Shown here piece after piece: positions 26,516-35,812 of a DNA stretch of 64,000 bases. A model generated the notes under the pieces. That model saw only the letters and a list, made by a program, of their open reading frames with translations. It did not search any database and was not told the DNA's origin. The DNA is from Rhodothermia bacterium (GTDB lineage: Bacteria > Bacteroidota > Rhodothermia > Rhodothermales > JAAAOL01): NCBI GenBank assembly GCA_030428385.1, contig JAUIDY010000014.1, positions 1 through 64,000 of the forward strand. The letters run 5' to 3'. Numbering within the stretch: position 1 is the first letter of the stretch; every line of letters starts with the position of its first letter. The position numbers were made by a program, and so were the translations under genes.

Positions 26516-27505
26516 TTAAACCGAAAGCACGGGGCGTGTTTCGATGTCTTTGGCCCATTCCCGATGGGTTTGATACCACGACACTAGGGCCTGCATGCCC
26601 GCTTCGAAGGACACCTGTGGCTGCCAGTCCAACAACCGCTTCGCCTTCGATATATCGGCCCAGGTAGCTTCCACATCGCTGCGGTGGCGCTCCTGGAATT
26701 CCAAGTGGGCGGGTTTGCCTAACTGACGCTCCAAGGTTCGGATCATGTCGAGCAACACAACGGGCGTATCGGATCCGAGGTTGACAACCTCGAAGCCCAC
26801 CGGGCGTAACCCGGCAATGGTACCCCGTGCGATGTCATCCACGAAGGTGAAGTCTCGGGATTGTGTCCCATCTCCATAGATCGTCAGCGGCACCCCTTCG
26901 GCAATCCACTGCACAAACCGCAACGGGCTCATGTCTGGCCGCCCCGCAGGCCCATACACGGTAAAATAGCGAAAGACGGTGATGTCAATATGATGTAAAT
27001 GATAATAGGCGTGGCACAGCGCCTCGGAGGCTTTCTTAGAAGCCGCATACGGTGACAAAGGGTGATCGGTAGGCTGGTCTTCGCTATAGGGAAGGTCGAC
27101 GCCATCGCCGTATACACTGGAACTGGACGCATGGACAAACTTGCGGATGCCATGCTCCCGGCACAGTTCAAGCAAGACCAGCGCCCCAGTGACATTGGTC
27201 TCATAATAGATCCAGGGGTTTTCTACGGAATACCGCACGCCTGCCCGGGCAGCCAGGTTAATGACGCCATCAAACGTATGTGCTCCGAAAAGCGACGCCA
27301 TCGCTGCTCGGTCACAAATGTTGCCTTCGAGAAAGGTGAAACGCGGCTGAGGACGCAGTTGTGCGACCCGCCATTGCTTAATCCGCACATCACATGAATC
27401 GTTCATGCTATCGACCCCAACCACCTGATGGCCTTCCTCAAGTAGCATCTGAGCCACCCGCGAGGCAATGAACCCTGCAACCCCTGTAACAAGATAGGTT
27501 TTCAT
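26516..27505 (-). CDS. NAD-dependent sugar epimerase, probably UDP-glucuronate 4-epimerase-like
   Basis: I start at ATG 27505 (329 residues), where the Rossmann fold begins at once (MKTYLVTGVAGFIASRVAQ); the ATG at 27568 would add a non-conserved leader. The NAD loop is G-V-A-G-F-I-A, the catalytic serine lies in VHASSSSVYG and the Tyr/Lys pair in SPYAASKKASEAL. Extended SDR epimerases of this type act on UDP-glucuronate or UDP-glucose. With UDP-glucose dehydrogenase encoded at 32108-33487, conversion of UDP-GlcA to UDP-GalA is the best guess. It is the first enzyme gene after the NusG-like regulator. Confidence 0.85.
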   Translation of the reverse strand: MKTYLVTGVAGFIASRVAQMLLEEGHQVVGVDSMNDSCDVRIKQWRVAQLRPQPRFTFLEGNICDRAAMASLFGAHTFDGVINLAARAGVRYSVENPWIYYETNVTGALVLLELCREHGIRKFVHASSSSVYGDGVDLPYSEDQPTDHPLSPYAASKKASEALCHAYYHLHHIDITVFRYFTVYGPAGRPDMSPLRFVQWIAEGVPLTIYGDGTQSRDFTFVDDIARGTIAGLRPVGFEVVNLGSDTPVVLLDMIRTLERQLGKPAHLEFQERHRSDVEATWADISKAKRLLDWQPQVSFEAGMQALVSWYQTHREWAKDIETRPVLSV

Positions 27506-27537
27506 GTATGTTGCGGTTTTTGTTAGCGTATCAAGGG

Positions 27538-28143
27538 CTAGGCTGCCGACCGTGCGGCATGCACCCACCCTGCAGGCACCTGCACCCGCAACGCCTGCCG
27601 GATCGCGGTAACCTGAACAATGAGATGCACCTGCCCCCGGTGTTCCATGACCTTGCCACGCAGGCCCCGGAGCGGTGCTTCGGTTATGGTGACCTCTTCG
27701 CCAATGCGCGGCAGCGGCCCCTCCAGTCGGCGTAACCGATGCGGATCGCGCTGGGCAATCTGCAGTTGTTCCATCTCGGCCTCGCTCACCCGTGCTGGTT
27801 TGCCATCAAACGACACACACCGCACAATGCCGGGGGTCTGGAGCACACGCAACCGCGTATCCTCGTCCACCTGAGCAAATATATAATTCGGAAAGAGGGG
27901 CTCGACGATTTTTTTCTTTCGGTCTCGCCATTGGCGAATGACCAGTTGTTTAGGCAAAAACACCTCAATGTCTCTTTCCTGCAGCAGTTCCTCACACTTT
28001 TTCTCTGCGCGCGCCCGGGTGTAAAACACCCGCCACACACCATCGGCACCGGCCGATGAAACAGAAAGGGAGACAACCTTGGAGTCAGGCATATACTTCG
28101 CGTAAAGGCAAGGCTCCGCTTTGTCAGTCACATGAAGGTACAT
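27538..28143 (-). CDS. NusG-like specialised antiterminator (UpxY/RfaH/LoaP type)
   Basis: This 201-residue protein (or 184 from the second ATG at 28092) has an N-terminal NGN domain, VWRVFYTRARAEKKCEELLQ and LFPNYIFAQVDEDTRLRVLQTPGIVRCVSF. A KOW domain follows near 145-195, RIGEEVTITEAPLRGLRGKVME. Paralogs of NusG that head capsule operons (UpxY in Bacteroides, RfaH, LoaP) keep RNA polymerase going through long operons. It is the first gene of the minus-strand block and follows a 362-base leader with several hairpins, so it probably controls its own operon of about 28 kb. It differs from housekeeping NusG by its divergent NGN linker. Confidence 0.92.
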   Translation of the reverse strand: MYLHVTDKAEPCLYAKYMPDSKVVSLSVSSAGADGVWRVFYTRARAEKKCEELLQERDIEVFLPKQLVIRQWRDRKKKIVEPLFPNYIFAQVDEDTRLRVLQTPGIVRCVSFDGKPARVSEAEMEQLQIAQRDPHRLRRLEGPLPRIGEEVTITEAPLRGLRGKVMEHRGQVHLIVQVTAIRQALRVQVPAGWVHAARSAA

Positions 28144-28205
28144 GACGGACCAACGCTGGAATACGCTTCCTAGCAGAACACAATTTGTCTTTTATGCAGC
28201 AGGCG

Positions 28206-28239
28206 AAGCCGTTGCTGCGCCGTGCCGCCATAACGGCTT
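28206..28239 (-). promoter_or_regulatory. Hairpin in the leader of the NusG-like gene
   Basis: The 8-base perfect arms (AAGCCGTT and AACGGCTT, 28206-28213 and 28232-28239) enclose an 18-base GC-rich loop, about 62 bases before the start codon. It is a candidate RNA signal for pausing or antitermination; nothing beyond the palindrome supports this. Confidence 0.4.
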
Positions 28240-28374
28240 TGGTTATGTCGGCGACAAAATATCTGTCACCTTGGAGGGTAGCAAGCGGTACCCCTGATTT
28301 ATTTCGGCGGAGACCAAACTCCTAATAAACAATCAGATAGCACCTGCGCTTTAAAAAAGAGGATCTCCTTTCGA

Positions 28375-28403
28375 CGTTTTTCCTACTTCAGGGAGGAAAA
28401 ACG
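28375..28403 (-). terminator. Hairpin downstream of the PAPS synthetase gene
   Basis: The perfect 10-base arms 28375-28384 and 28394-28403 (CGTTTTTCCT and its complement) enclose a 9-base loop. On the minus strand it is followed within about 25 bases by a TCCTCTTTTTT stretch. It could end transcripts of the sulfate-activation genes and separate them from the glycan operon. The distance between stem and T-run is larger than in a standard intrinsic terminator. Confidence 0.5.
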
Positions 28404-28505
28404 GCTATTCCCTCTTGGAGAACCTCAAGCCAGGAGGAGGGGGCCATCCGGATTGCCCCTGCGACGCCCCTCTCCCCATGGCTACCAAATAGCTTCTGCG
28501 TGTGT

Positions 28506-30227
28506 TTACACCAGATAGCCCAATTCGTATAACCGCGCAACCACCTTTTCGGCACTTTCGTCGATGGTTTCTTCGGCGGTGTAGCACGTCACCTCGGCAT
28601 TGACGGGAGCTTCGTACGGATCGTCGATCCCTGTAAACTCTTTAATGATGCCTGCCCGCGCCTTGGCATAGAGCCCTTTCACATCGCGTGATTCGCACAC
28701 TTCGAGTGGCGCATCGACAAACACTTCCACATAACCGCCATTGCTGCCAATGATTTCGCGGTTGGCGTTGCGGTCGGCTTCGTACGGGGCGATGGGAGCA
28801 CAGATGGCAATCCCACCGTGTTTGGTCACTTCGCTCGCCACATAGCCAATCCGGCGGACGTTGGTGGAGCGGTCTTCCCGCGAGAAGCCCAGCCCTTTGC
28901 TCAGGTGGGTCCGCACCACATCCCCATCCAGGATCGTGACAGGCCGCCCTGCTTTTTCGAGCAGCTTAATCATCACCGCATTCGCAACGGTTGATTTCCC
29001 AGAACCCGAGAGTCCGGTGAAAAAGACCGTGAAGCCTTGCTTCGAGCGGGGCGGATACGAGCGGCGCAACTCGGCCACAACGTCGGGATATGAAAACCAG
29101 GCGGGGATGTCTTTGCCTTCGCTCAGCAAGGCCCGCAGTTGGGTCCCCGAAATCATTTCGAACGCTTCGCCCCGTGCCTGCACTTCGTCAATCGGTTCGT
29201 AGGCGTCTTTGGCCGGAACGTACACCATCAGTTTGAAGGGCACCAGCTTGATACCAAGCTCTTCTTCATGCTCCAGCACCAGATCCTGGGCATCGTAGGG
29301 CCCGTAAAACGGCGTGCCGCTGCTGTCCTTGCCCGGCCCCGCATGGTCGCGGCCAACAACAAAGTGCGTACACCCGTGGTTCTTACGGATAATGGCATGC
29401 CACACCGCCTCGCGGGGGCCGCCCATACGCATCGCCAGAGGCAACAGGCTGATGGTGGCACGGCCTTCGGGGTAGTAGTCCAGCAATTCCTGATAACACC
29501 GAACCCGCGTAAAGTAGTCGATGTCGCCCGGCTTAGTCATCCCCACGACGGGATGAATCAGCAGGTGCCCGCCCACTTCCTCAGCGGCCCGGTCGGTGAG
29601 TTCTTTATGCGCCCGGTGCATGGGGTTGCGTGTCTGGAACGCGACCACCTGGTTCCAGGTCTTCGCCTCGAAGAGTTCGCGCAGGTCAGAAGGAGTACGG
29701 CGCAAGTCCCGGAAGTCGTAATGCGGCGGCAGTTGCAGCCCTTCCAGCGTCCCGCCCACGTAATAATCACCGGCGATGTTCATCAGGTAGTTGACCGCGG
29801 GATGCTCGGTATTGGTGGTGCCAAATACCTGCTCTGCTTCGCGGTCTTTGTCCACCTTCCACACATCGCCCACGGTAAGAATCGCCAGGAGCAAGCCCGT
29901 CTTTTCGCGCAGCGCCACGCGCTGTCCTGCCTCCAGCGTACCGGCGGTTTCTTCCGACACGTCCAGCGTAATAGGCATGGGCCAGATAGTGCCATCGGCA
30001 AGCCGCAGATTGTCCACCACGCTATCATAATCGTCTTTATTCTGGAAACCGCGCAGGGGCGAGAAGCCACCCGTGAGCAGCAGTTCGAGGTCACAAAGCT
30101 GGCGTTCACTTAGCGTAATCGATGCCAGGTCGCGGGCCTCGTCTTTGGCAGCAGCGGCATCGGCTTCGTTAAGCATGAGATCGCACAGGACCCCACCATG
30201 AGGTTCAATTAAGGTCGTGGTGTTCAT
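28506..30227 (-). CDS. Bifunctional sulfate adenylyltransferase / adenylylsulfate kinase (PAPS synthetase)
   Basis: This 573-residue fusion has ATP sulfurylase in residues about 1-390 and APS kinase in about 395-573. Sulfurylase motifs are VVAFQTRNPMHRAHKEL, VVGMTKPGDIDYFTR and VVGRDHAGPGKDSSG. Kinase motifs are VFFTGLSGSGKSTVANAV (P-loop), ILDGDVVRTHLSKGLGFSRE and RSTNVRRIGYVA, so the kinase looks active. It converts sulfate and two ATP to PAPS, the donor for the sulfotransferases encoded downstream. It lies 55 bases downstream of an anion permease gene. No PAPS or sulfite reductase gene is in the window, which fits use of PAPS for sulfonation and not only for cysteine synthesis. Confidence 0.95.
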   Translation of the reverse strand: MNTTTLIEPHGGVLCDLMLNEADAAAAKDEARDLASITLSERQLCDLELLLTGGFSPLRGFQNKDDYDSVVDNLRLADGTIWPMPITLDVSEETAGTLEAGQRVALREKTGLLLAILTVGDVWKVDKDREAEQVFGTTNTEHPAVNYLMNIAGDYYVGGTLEGLQLPPHYDFRDLRRTPSDLRELFEAKTWNQVVAFQTRNPMHRAHKELTDRAAEEVGGHLLIHPVVGMTKPGDIDYFTRVRCYQELLDYYPEGRATISLLPLAMRMGGPREAVWHAIIRKNHGCTHFVVGRDHAGPGKDSSGTPFYGPYDAQDLVLEHEEELGIKLVPFKLMVYVPAKDAYEPIDEVQARGEAFEMISGTQLRALLSEGKDIPAWFSYPDVVAELRRSYPPRSKQGFTVFFTGLSGSGKSTVANAVMIKLLEKAGRPVTILDGDVVRTHLSKGLGFSREDRSTNVRRIGYVASEVTKHGGIAICAPIAPYEADRNANREIIGSNGGYVEVFVDAPLEVCESRDVKGLYAKARAGIIKEFTGIDDPYEAPVNAEVTCYTAEETIDESAEKVVARLYELGYLV

Positions 30228-30282
30228 GAAGATTGGGTTTGTGATGTATAGGGTTACAGGCTTAGGTACAGAGGTAAAGGTT

Positions 30283-32061
30283 TTAAATCACCCACACGTA
30301 GTACACCACCGAAACGGTGATGGACATGACCAGAAGGCTTACAGGGACACCCGCCCGCATGTAGTCGCGGAAACGGTATCCCCCCGCCGACATGACCATG
30401 AGGTTGGTTTGGTAGCCAATGGGGGTTGAAAAACTGGCCGCAGCTCCCACGGTGACAATAATAGCCAGGGCTTTCGGATCGAGGGCAAGGTCGGTAGCAG
30501 TAGCCAGCGCAATGGGAAGCATGAGCACCGCCGCCGCCTTATGGGTGATGACTTCGGTAAGCACGTTGGTGGTAAGATACAGAATGGCCAACACAAGCAG
30601 CGGACTGGCGCCTTCGGTAGCGTGGGCCAGCCCACCCGCCAGGGCATCGGCCAGCCCAGTCTGGATAATGGCTTGGCCTAAACCGAGGGCGGCCGCAATT
30701 ACGATCAGTACCTGCAAGTTGACGGACTGGCGCGCTTCGGAGCCACTCAGGCAGCGGGTCATCAACATGCCCAGAGCCGCACAAAAAACTGCCGTCACCA
30801 GGGTCAGCACTTCAAAGGCCACCAGCAAAAACATCGCCGCCAGAAGCAACAGGGCCACGGGTGCCTTGCGCGGCAAGGCCCGCATCGCACGTGGCTTGCG
30901 GGCAGCGACTAAATAAAACTCATCGCGGTTGGCATTCCATCGTTTGTCGAAGCCATTCTGGGCTTCTACCAACAACAAGTCGCCGGCCTTGATGGGCACG
31001 CCACCAATGGTGTCGTGCATCCGCTCGCCCCGGCGCTGGATCCCCAGCACCACGCCGCCATACGTCTCCCTAAAGTGGGCCGACTTTAATGTCTTCCCGA
31101 CCAGGTTGGAGGAATCGGCCACCACGGCTTCGTAGAGCGGTAAGGTTTGCAGGGCTTCTTCGCCCACCACTTCGAGGGTACGCTCCAGGCCGGGGCGTGC
31201 CAGCAATGATTCGAGCGTTAAGGCATCTCCCACAAAGGCAAGAATATCACCGGTCCGAAGCACCTCACCGGGGGTTGCAGGCACCAACCGTTTGCCCCGG
31301 CGGATGTGGATCAAATACGCCCGCCCCAACGCCCGCAAGTTAGCCTCGTCGATGGATTGCCCGAGAAACGGCGCATTTTGCCCCACGCGCAACTCAAAGA
31401 GGCAGTCTTTGAGTCCGCCTTCAATGTCAGGGGCTTCGTCGCTTTGAATGGGTAACAAGCGATATCCCACAAAGGCCATAAACAAGATGACCCCCAACGC
31501 CGCCGGTATACCCACCCATGTTAAATCAAACATGCCAAAGGGGGCATATCCAGACTCCTCCAGCAACCCGGAAACAATAATGTTGGTCGAGGTGCCAATC
31601 AGCGTAATCAGCCCTCCCACGATGGCCGCGTACGAGAGCGGAATGAGCAGCCGCGAGACGGGAATGCCCACCTGTTGCGCCCACTGCTGCACCCGGGGGG
31701 TGAGCATGGCCACGATAGGGGTGTTATTAAGAATGCTGGAAAGCGCGGCGGTCGGTGCCATCAGGCGTATCAGCGCGGTGGTGGGCCTGGCCTTCTTTCC
31801 AAACAAGAGGCGGTCTAAAAAGCCCAGGGCATCGGTGCGCTGCACCCCTGCCGCCACTACAAACAGTGCCCCAATGGTAAGCACCGCGGTGTTAGAGAAG
31901 CCCGCAAACGCTTGATCCGGCGTAAGCACACCCGCCAGTAACAACGTGCCCAGCCCCCCCAAGAACACAAGGTCGGGGCGCGCAAGATCTCGCAACAATG
32001 CCACAGCAATAGCGACAATGACCCCCAGGGTCAGCCACGCTTGCCAATCCAGGGCATCCAT
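30283..32061 (-). CDS. SLC13-type anion permease with TrkA_C domains, probable sulfate importer
   Basis: This 592-residue membrane protein has hydrophobic segments in the first 185 residues and again from about 395 to the end. Two soluble TrkA_C (RCK_C) domains lie between them, at about 215-295 (FELRVGQNAPFLGQSIDEANL, TGDILAFVG) and 305-385 (LVGKTLKSAHFRETYGGVVLGI, IKAGDLLLVEAQ). The LNNTPIVAMLTPRVQQW segment and the GTSTNIIVSGLL segment match the family's hairpin motifs. Members import sulfate, phosphate or dicarboxylates with sodium or protons. Next to the PAPS synthetase gene, sulfate is the likely substrate. Confidence 0.87.
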   Translation of the reverse strand: MDALDWQAWLTLGVIVAIAVALLRDLARPDLVFLGGLGTLLLAGVLTPDQAFAGFSNTAVLTIGALFVVAAGVQRTDALGFLDRLLFGKKARPTTALIRLMAPTAALSSILNNTPIVAMLTPRVQQWAQQVGIPVSRLLIPLSYAAIVGGLITLIGTSTNIIVSGLLEESGYAPFGMFDLTWVGIPAALGVILFMAFVGYRLLPIQSDEAPDIEGGLKDCLFELRVGQNAPFLGQSIDEANLRALGRAYLIHIRRGKRLVPATPGEVLRTGDILAFVGDALTLESLLARPGLERTLEVVGEEALQTLPLYEAVVADSSNLVGKTLKSAHFRETYGGVVLGIQRRGERMHDTIGGVPIKAGDLLLVEAQNGFDKRWNANRDEFYLVAARKPRAMRALPRKAPVALLLLAAMFLLVAFEVLTLVTAVFCAALGMLMTRCLSGSEARQSVNLQVLIVIAAALGLGQAIIQTGLADALAGGLAHATEGASPLLVLAILYLTTNVLTEVITHKAAAVLMLPIALATATDLALDPKALAIIVTVGAAASFSTPIGYQTNLMVMSAGGYRFRDYMRAGVPVSLLVMSITVSVVYYVWVI

Positions 32062-32107
32062 GAATCACAAAGACGGGGTGGGCGGAGAAAAAGGAGATAA
32101 AACCAGT

Positions 32108-33487
32108 CTAGGCCTGGCCATTTTGTTCAAGGGTTAATGCGGCAGACGGGGCCGTGGTGGCAGCAGGGCGCCCAATGCTGAAATAGGTAAATCCGGCTTC
32201 ATACATCCGGTCAACATCAAACACATTCCGCCCATCAAAAATGACAGGCTGAGACAACAACGTCTTCATTTTTTCAAAGTTAGGGCGTCGGAATTCATTC
32301 CATTCTGTACAGATCACCAGGGCATCGGCTCCTCGCAGTGCCTGGTATGCATCGTCGGCATACGTCACGGTATCGCCCAGGACGGCGCGGGTCGTTTCAA
32401 TGGCTTCGGGATCAAAAGCCGCCACCTGGGCCCCGGCATCAAGCAAGGTCTGAATAACCACATGCGAAGGGGCCTCCCGCACATCATCGGTGTTGGGCTT
32501 AAAGGCGAGGCCCCACACCGCTATCGTGCGGCCTTCCAACGATCCGCCGAAGTGCGCAATCACCCGCTCGGCCAACACCCGTCGCTGCGTATCGTTGACT
32601 TCGAGCACTGACGTAAGAATACGGAAGGTGTATCCATAGGCATCGGACGTATGCTTCAGCGCCTTTACATCCTTGGGGAAGCAGCTCCCCCCAAAGCCAA
32701 TGCCTGCATACAAGAAGTGCTTGCCAATGCGGCTGTCCGTACCGATACCACTCCGCACTTTGTCAATATTAGCCCCCACCTGCTCGCACAGGTTAGCCAT
32801 TTCATTCATAAACGTGATTTTGGTGGCCAGGAACGCGTTGGCAGCATACTTGGTCACCTCCGCCGAGCGCTCATCCATAACCAGGATGGGGTTGCCCTGG
32901 CGCACAAAGGGTTCATAGAGCAGCCGCATCTTGTCTGCGGCCGTATCGCTGGAAGTGCCAATCACGACCCGCTCGGGCTTCATGAAGTCGCCTACAGCCA
33001 CGCCTTCCCGCAAAAACTCCGGGTTGGAGACCACATCCACATCATGAACAGGTGCAAGACCATGTTCGGAAAAAATGGCCTGCACCTTATCGGCGGTGCC
33101 GACGGGCACGGTGCTTTTGTTGACCACAATCTTGTGCGACCGGTTCGGATCCGCGTTCAGGAGCTTGGCAATATCCGCCGCCACCCCGAGCACATAGGAA
33201 AGGTCGGCAGAGCCATCTTCACCGGGAGGCGTAGGCAGCGCCAGAAAAATGATATCGCTCTGCTGCACAGCCTCCGCAAGTTCGGTCGTAAAATGCAGCC
33301 GTTCTTCCCGAAGGTTGCGGTGGAGATAAACATCGAGGTCGGGTTCATAAATGGGTAACTCGCCATTGCGCAGCATCTGCACCTTGCGCTCATCGATGTC
33401 AACACAAATAACATCATTGCCCATTTCGGCAAAGCACGTCCCTGTTACCAGGCCAACATACCCAGTCCCGACAATTGCTATATTCAT
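32108..33487 (-). CDS. ugd: UDP-glucose 6-dehydrogenase
   Basis: This 459-residue protein has normal family length. It shows the NAD loop MNIAIVGTGYVGLVTGTCFAEMG, the central VSNPEFLREGVAVGDFM, and the catalytic cysteine in GIGFGGSCFPKDVKAL. The C-terminal UDP-binding domain has VWGLAFKPNTDDVREAPS. It oxidises UDP-glucose to UDP-glucuronate, a precursor for uronic acids in the glycan and probable substrate of the epimerase encoded at 26516-27505. AAGGA about ten bases before the ATG may be its ribosome-binding site. A C-terminal tail of about 20 residues (TTAPSAALTLEQNGQA) is extra. Confidence 0.95.
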   Translation of the reverse strand: MNIAIVGTGYVGLVTGTCFAEMGNDVICVDIDERKVQMLRNGELPIYEPDLDVYLHRNLREERLHFTTELAEAVQQSDIIFLALPTPPGEDGSADLSYVLGVAADIAKLLNADPNRSHKIVVNKSTVPVGTADKVQAIFSEHGLAPVHDVDVVSNPEFLREGVAVGDFMKPERVVIGTSSDTAADKMRLLYEPFVRQGNPILVMDERSAEVTKYAANAFLATKITFMNEMANLCEQVGANIDKVRSGIGTDSRIGKHFLYAGIGFGGSCFPKDVKALKHTSDAYGYTFRILTSVLEVNDTQRRVLAERVIAHFGGSLEGRTIAVWGLAFKPNTDDVREAPSHVVIQTLLDAGAQVAAFDPEAIETTRAVLGDTVTYADDAYQALRGADALVICTEWNEFRRPNFEKMKTLLSQPVIFDGRNVFDVDRMYEAGFTYFSIGRPAATTAPSAALTLEQNGQA

Positions 33488-33703
33488 AAAAAGAGTCCTT
33501 CGTTTACGTACACGACACCCTTCCCCCCTAGCACAAACACGCTTAGTTTACAACAACAGCAGGGCTACATTTGCAGATTCTTTTTCAAGATTCTCTACGC
33601 TCCTGCTCTCCTTTGGACGGAGGCGAGTCTTTCCGAGGCGTGATCCGTTCTTTTTTTACCCTCATTTACCGTTGTCGCACGACCAGGGCCATCGGCACTC
33701 CCG
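33488..33703. other. Intergenic region between gmd and ugd
   Basis: These 216 bases have no convincing gene. On the minus strand they run from the end of the GDP-mannose dehydratase gene to the start of ugd, and they hold a purine-rich stretch shortly before ugd. A separate promoter for ugd, the permease and PAPS synthetase genes is possible. I found no clear promoter box or strong hairpin. Confidence 0.5.
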
Positions 33704-34780
33704 CTAGGCCGGAGAAGCAACCGCCTGCAAGGCTACCGCTTGCCGGGCTTCTTTGAGATCTGCTGCAACCATTTCTTGAACCATTGCCTCTAGCGAATAG
33801 CGGGGCGTCCATCCCAGGCTTTCTTTGGCCTTGGTGGCATCTCCCAAGAGCAGGTCCACCTCTGTTGGGCGAAAATAGCGCGGATCAATTTCTACACGAA
33901 TCGCGCCCGTGGCGGTATCAACGCCTTTTTCCTCGAGCCCTTCGCCCTTCCATTCCAGTTGGATATCGGCTGCCTTAAATGCTTCGTCACAGAAGTGACG
34001 AACGGAATGGGTTTTTCCTGTGGCCACCACATAATCGCCCGGGGTTTCCTGCTGGGTCATCAGCCACATGGCCTCTACATAATCCCGCGCATGGCCCCAG
34101 TCTCGCTGGGCGTCGAGGTTGCCCAGATACAAGCGTTCCTGCAGCCCGCACGCAATCCGCGCCACGGCACGTGTGATTTTCCGTGTCACGAAGGTCTCAC
34201 CGCGCAACGGACTTTCATGATTGAACAAGATGCCGTTGCTGGCATGCATCCCGTAGGCTTCGCGGTAATTGACCGTTATCCAGTAGGCATATAACTTGGC
34301 CACACCATAAGGGCTGCGTGGATAGAAAGGCGTCGTTTCGGTCTGCGGCACCTCTTGCGCCTTGCCATAAAGTTCGCTGGTAGATGCCTGGTAAAAACGA
34401 GCGGTTTTTTCCATTCCCAGAATACGAATGGCTTCGAGCAAACGAAGCGCTCCCACTGCATCGGCATTGGCTGTATACTCCGGGGTCTCGAAACTTACCT
34501 GCACATGGCTTTGGGCACCGAGGTTGTAGATCTCGGTAGGCTGCACCTCCTGGATAATCCGGATCAGGTTTGTGGAATCGGTGAGGTCACCGTAATGGAG
34601 CACAAACCGAACGCTTGCTTCATGCAAATCCTGATACAGATGATCGATGCGCTGGGTATTAAACAGGCTACTCCGCCGCTTGATACCGTGCACTTCATAC
34701 CCTTTGCCGAGCAGTAGTTCGGCGAGGTAGGCACCATCCTGCCCGGTAACTCCGGTGATTAAGGCAACTGGTTTTTGCAT
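33704..34780 (-). CDS. gmd: GDP-mannose 4,6-dehydratase
   Basis: I start at ATG 34780 (358 residues, [21 protein letters not shown]) because the fold begins there; the ATG at 34819 adds 13 polar residues. Signatures are [34 protein letters not shown], the catalytic Ser/Thr in [11 protein letters not shown], the Tyr/Lys pair in [11 protein letters not shown], and [17 protein letters not shown]. It removes water from GDP-mannose to give the 4-keto-6-deoxy intermediate for GDP-fucose, with the product of the next upstream gene finishing the pathway. A short alanine-rich tail follows the domain. Confidence 0.96.
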   Translation of the reverse strand: MQKPVALITGVTGQDGAYLAELLLGKGYEVHGIKRRSSLFNTQRIDHLYQDLHEASVRFVLHYGDLTDSTNLIRIIQEVQPTEIYNLGAQSHVQVSFETPEYTANADAVGALRLLEAIRILGMEKTARFYQASTSELYGKAQEVPQTETTPFYPRSPYGVAKLYAYWITVNYREAYGMHASNGILFNHESPLRGETFVTRKITRAVARIACGLQERLYLGNLDAQRDWGHARDYVEAMWLMTQQETPGDYVVATGKTHSVRHFCDEAFKAADIQLEWKGEGLEEKGVDTATGAIRVEIDPRYFRPTEVDLLLGDATKAKESLGWTPRYSLEAMVQEMVAADLKEARQAVALQAVASPA

Positions 34781-34836
34781 GCTTCCGCTTTTATCTAATG
34801 ATCCCGACTCGTTCCCCAAAGGCGAGGTGTTCGTAT

Positions 34837-35802
34837 CTACACCACCACCTCATGCTCTAAGAACCAGCGATACGTTTTTTCGAGGCCTTCCTGAAGTGAT
34901 GTTTGCGCCCGCCATCCCAGGGCGTGCATCCGTGAAACGTCCATCAGCTTGCGCGGGGTACCATCTGGCTTGGACAGATCGTGTTCGACAGGGTTGGTGC
35001 TACCAACAACGTGCTGAATGTGCTGGGCCAGTTCTCGTATTTCCAGGTCTTCGCCCACTCCCACATTGAGCAAGCCATCTGGTGCTTGTGTGTGCAACGT
35101 AGCCGCCTCCTGCTCCAGAATAAACGCGCACGCATCCGCCAGGTCTTCATTATACATAAACTCACGACGCGGCGTCCCGGTGCCCCACAAGGTTACGGGC
35201 CGATGTGGGCTCTCTTTGGCTTCGTGGAACTTGCGCAGCAGGGCTGGCAGCACATGGCTGGTTTCTAAATCAAAGTTATCCCCCGGCCCATACAGGTTGG
35301 TGGGCATCAGCGAGATAAAGTCGTCGCCATATTGCTTGCGGTAGGCGGCACACAGCTTCACACCTGCAATCTTAGCGATGGCATACCATTCATTGGTGGG
35401 CTCTAAGGGGCCCGTGAGCAGGTATTCTTCCTTCAGCGGCTGCGGGGCTAGTTTGGGATAAATACACGAACTACCGAGAAAGATAAGCCGCGTTACCCCC
35501 GCTTCATGCGCGGCTCGGATAACGTTGGTTTGAATGGCTAAATTATCACCAATGAAGTCAGCTGGATACTGATCATTGGCGAGAATCCCTCCCACCTTGG
35601 CCGCCGCGAGAATGACATACGTCGGCCTCACTTCCTGGAAAAAGGCCTCCACTTCCGCCTGTTTACGCAGATCAAGCGCTTCTCGGGTACGCAGAATCAG
35701 GTTGTGATATCCTGCGGCGGTAAGGCGACGGACCACGGCCGATCCGACCAAGCCGCGATGTCCGGCCACATAAATGCTACTGTTCCGCTGTCCTTCGCGC
35801 AT
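34837..35802 (-). CDS. fcl: GDP-L-fucose synthase
   Basis: This 321-residue protein has family-typical length. It shows [37 protein letters not shown] with the catalytic serine, [15 protein letters not shown] with the Tyr/Lys pair, [13 protein letters not shown], and [22 protein letters not shown]. It epimerises and reduces GDP-4-keto-6-deoxymannose to GDP-L-fucose using NADPH. With gmd downstream it completes the fucose donor pathway, and two fucosyltransferase-like genes at 7917-9931 could use it. Confidence 0.96.
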   Translation of the reverse strand: MREGQRNSSIYVAGHRGLVGSAVVRRLTAAGYHNLILRTREALDLRKQAEVEAFFQEVRPTYVILAAAKVGGILANDQYPADFIGDNLAIQTNVIRAAHEAGVTRLIFLGSSCIYPKLAPQPLKEEYLLTGPLEPTNEWYAIAKIAGVKLCAAYRKQYGDDFISLMPTNLYGPGDNFDLETSHVLPALLRKFHEAKESPHRPVTLWGTGTPRREFMYNEDLADACAFILEQEAATLHTQAPDGLLNVGVGEDLEIRELAQHIQHVVGSTNPVEHDLSKPDGTPRKLMDVSRMHALGWRAQTSLQEGLEKTYRWFLEHEVVV

Positions 35803-35812
35803 CCGCCACTAC

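Larger units (their letters stand above)
28144..28505. promoter_or_regulatory. Leader/promoter region of the polysaccharide operon
   Basis: There is no gene in these 362 bases between the PAPS synthetase stop and the NusG-like start. They hold three inverted repeats: a 10-base perfect stem at 28375-28403, a near-perfect 7-base palindrome at 28250-28270 containing TATTTTG on the minus strand, and an 8-base perfect stem at 28206-28239. A promoter for the operon and structured RNA that the NusG-like protein could act upon are expected here. No exact TAnnTTTG box was found, so the promoter position is open. Confidence 0.55.
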
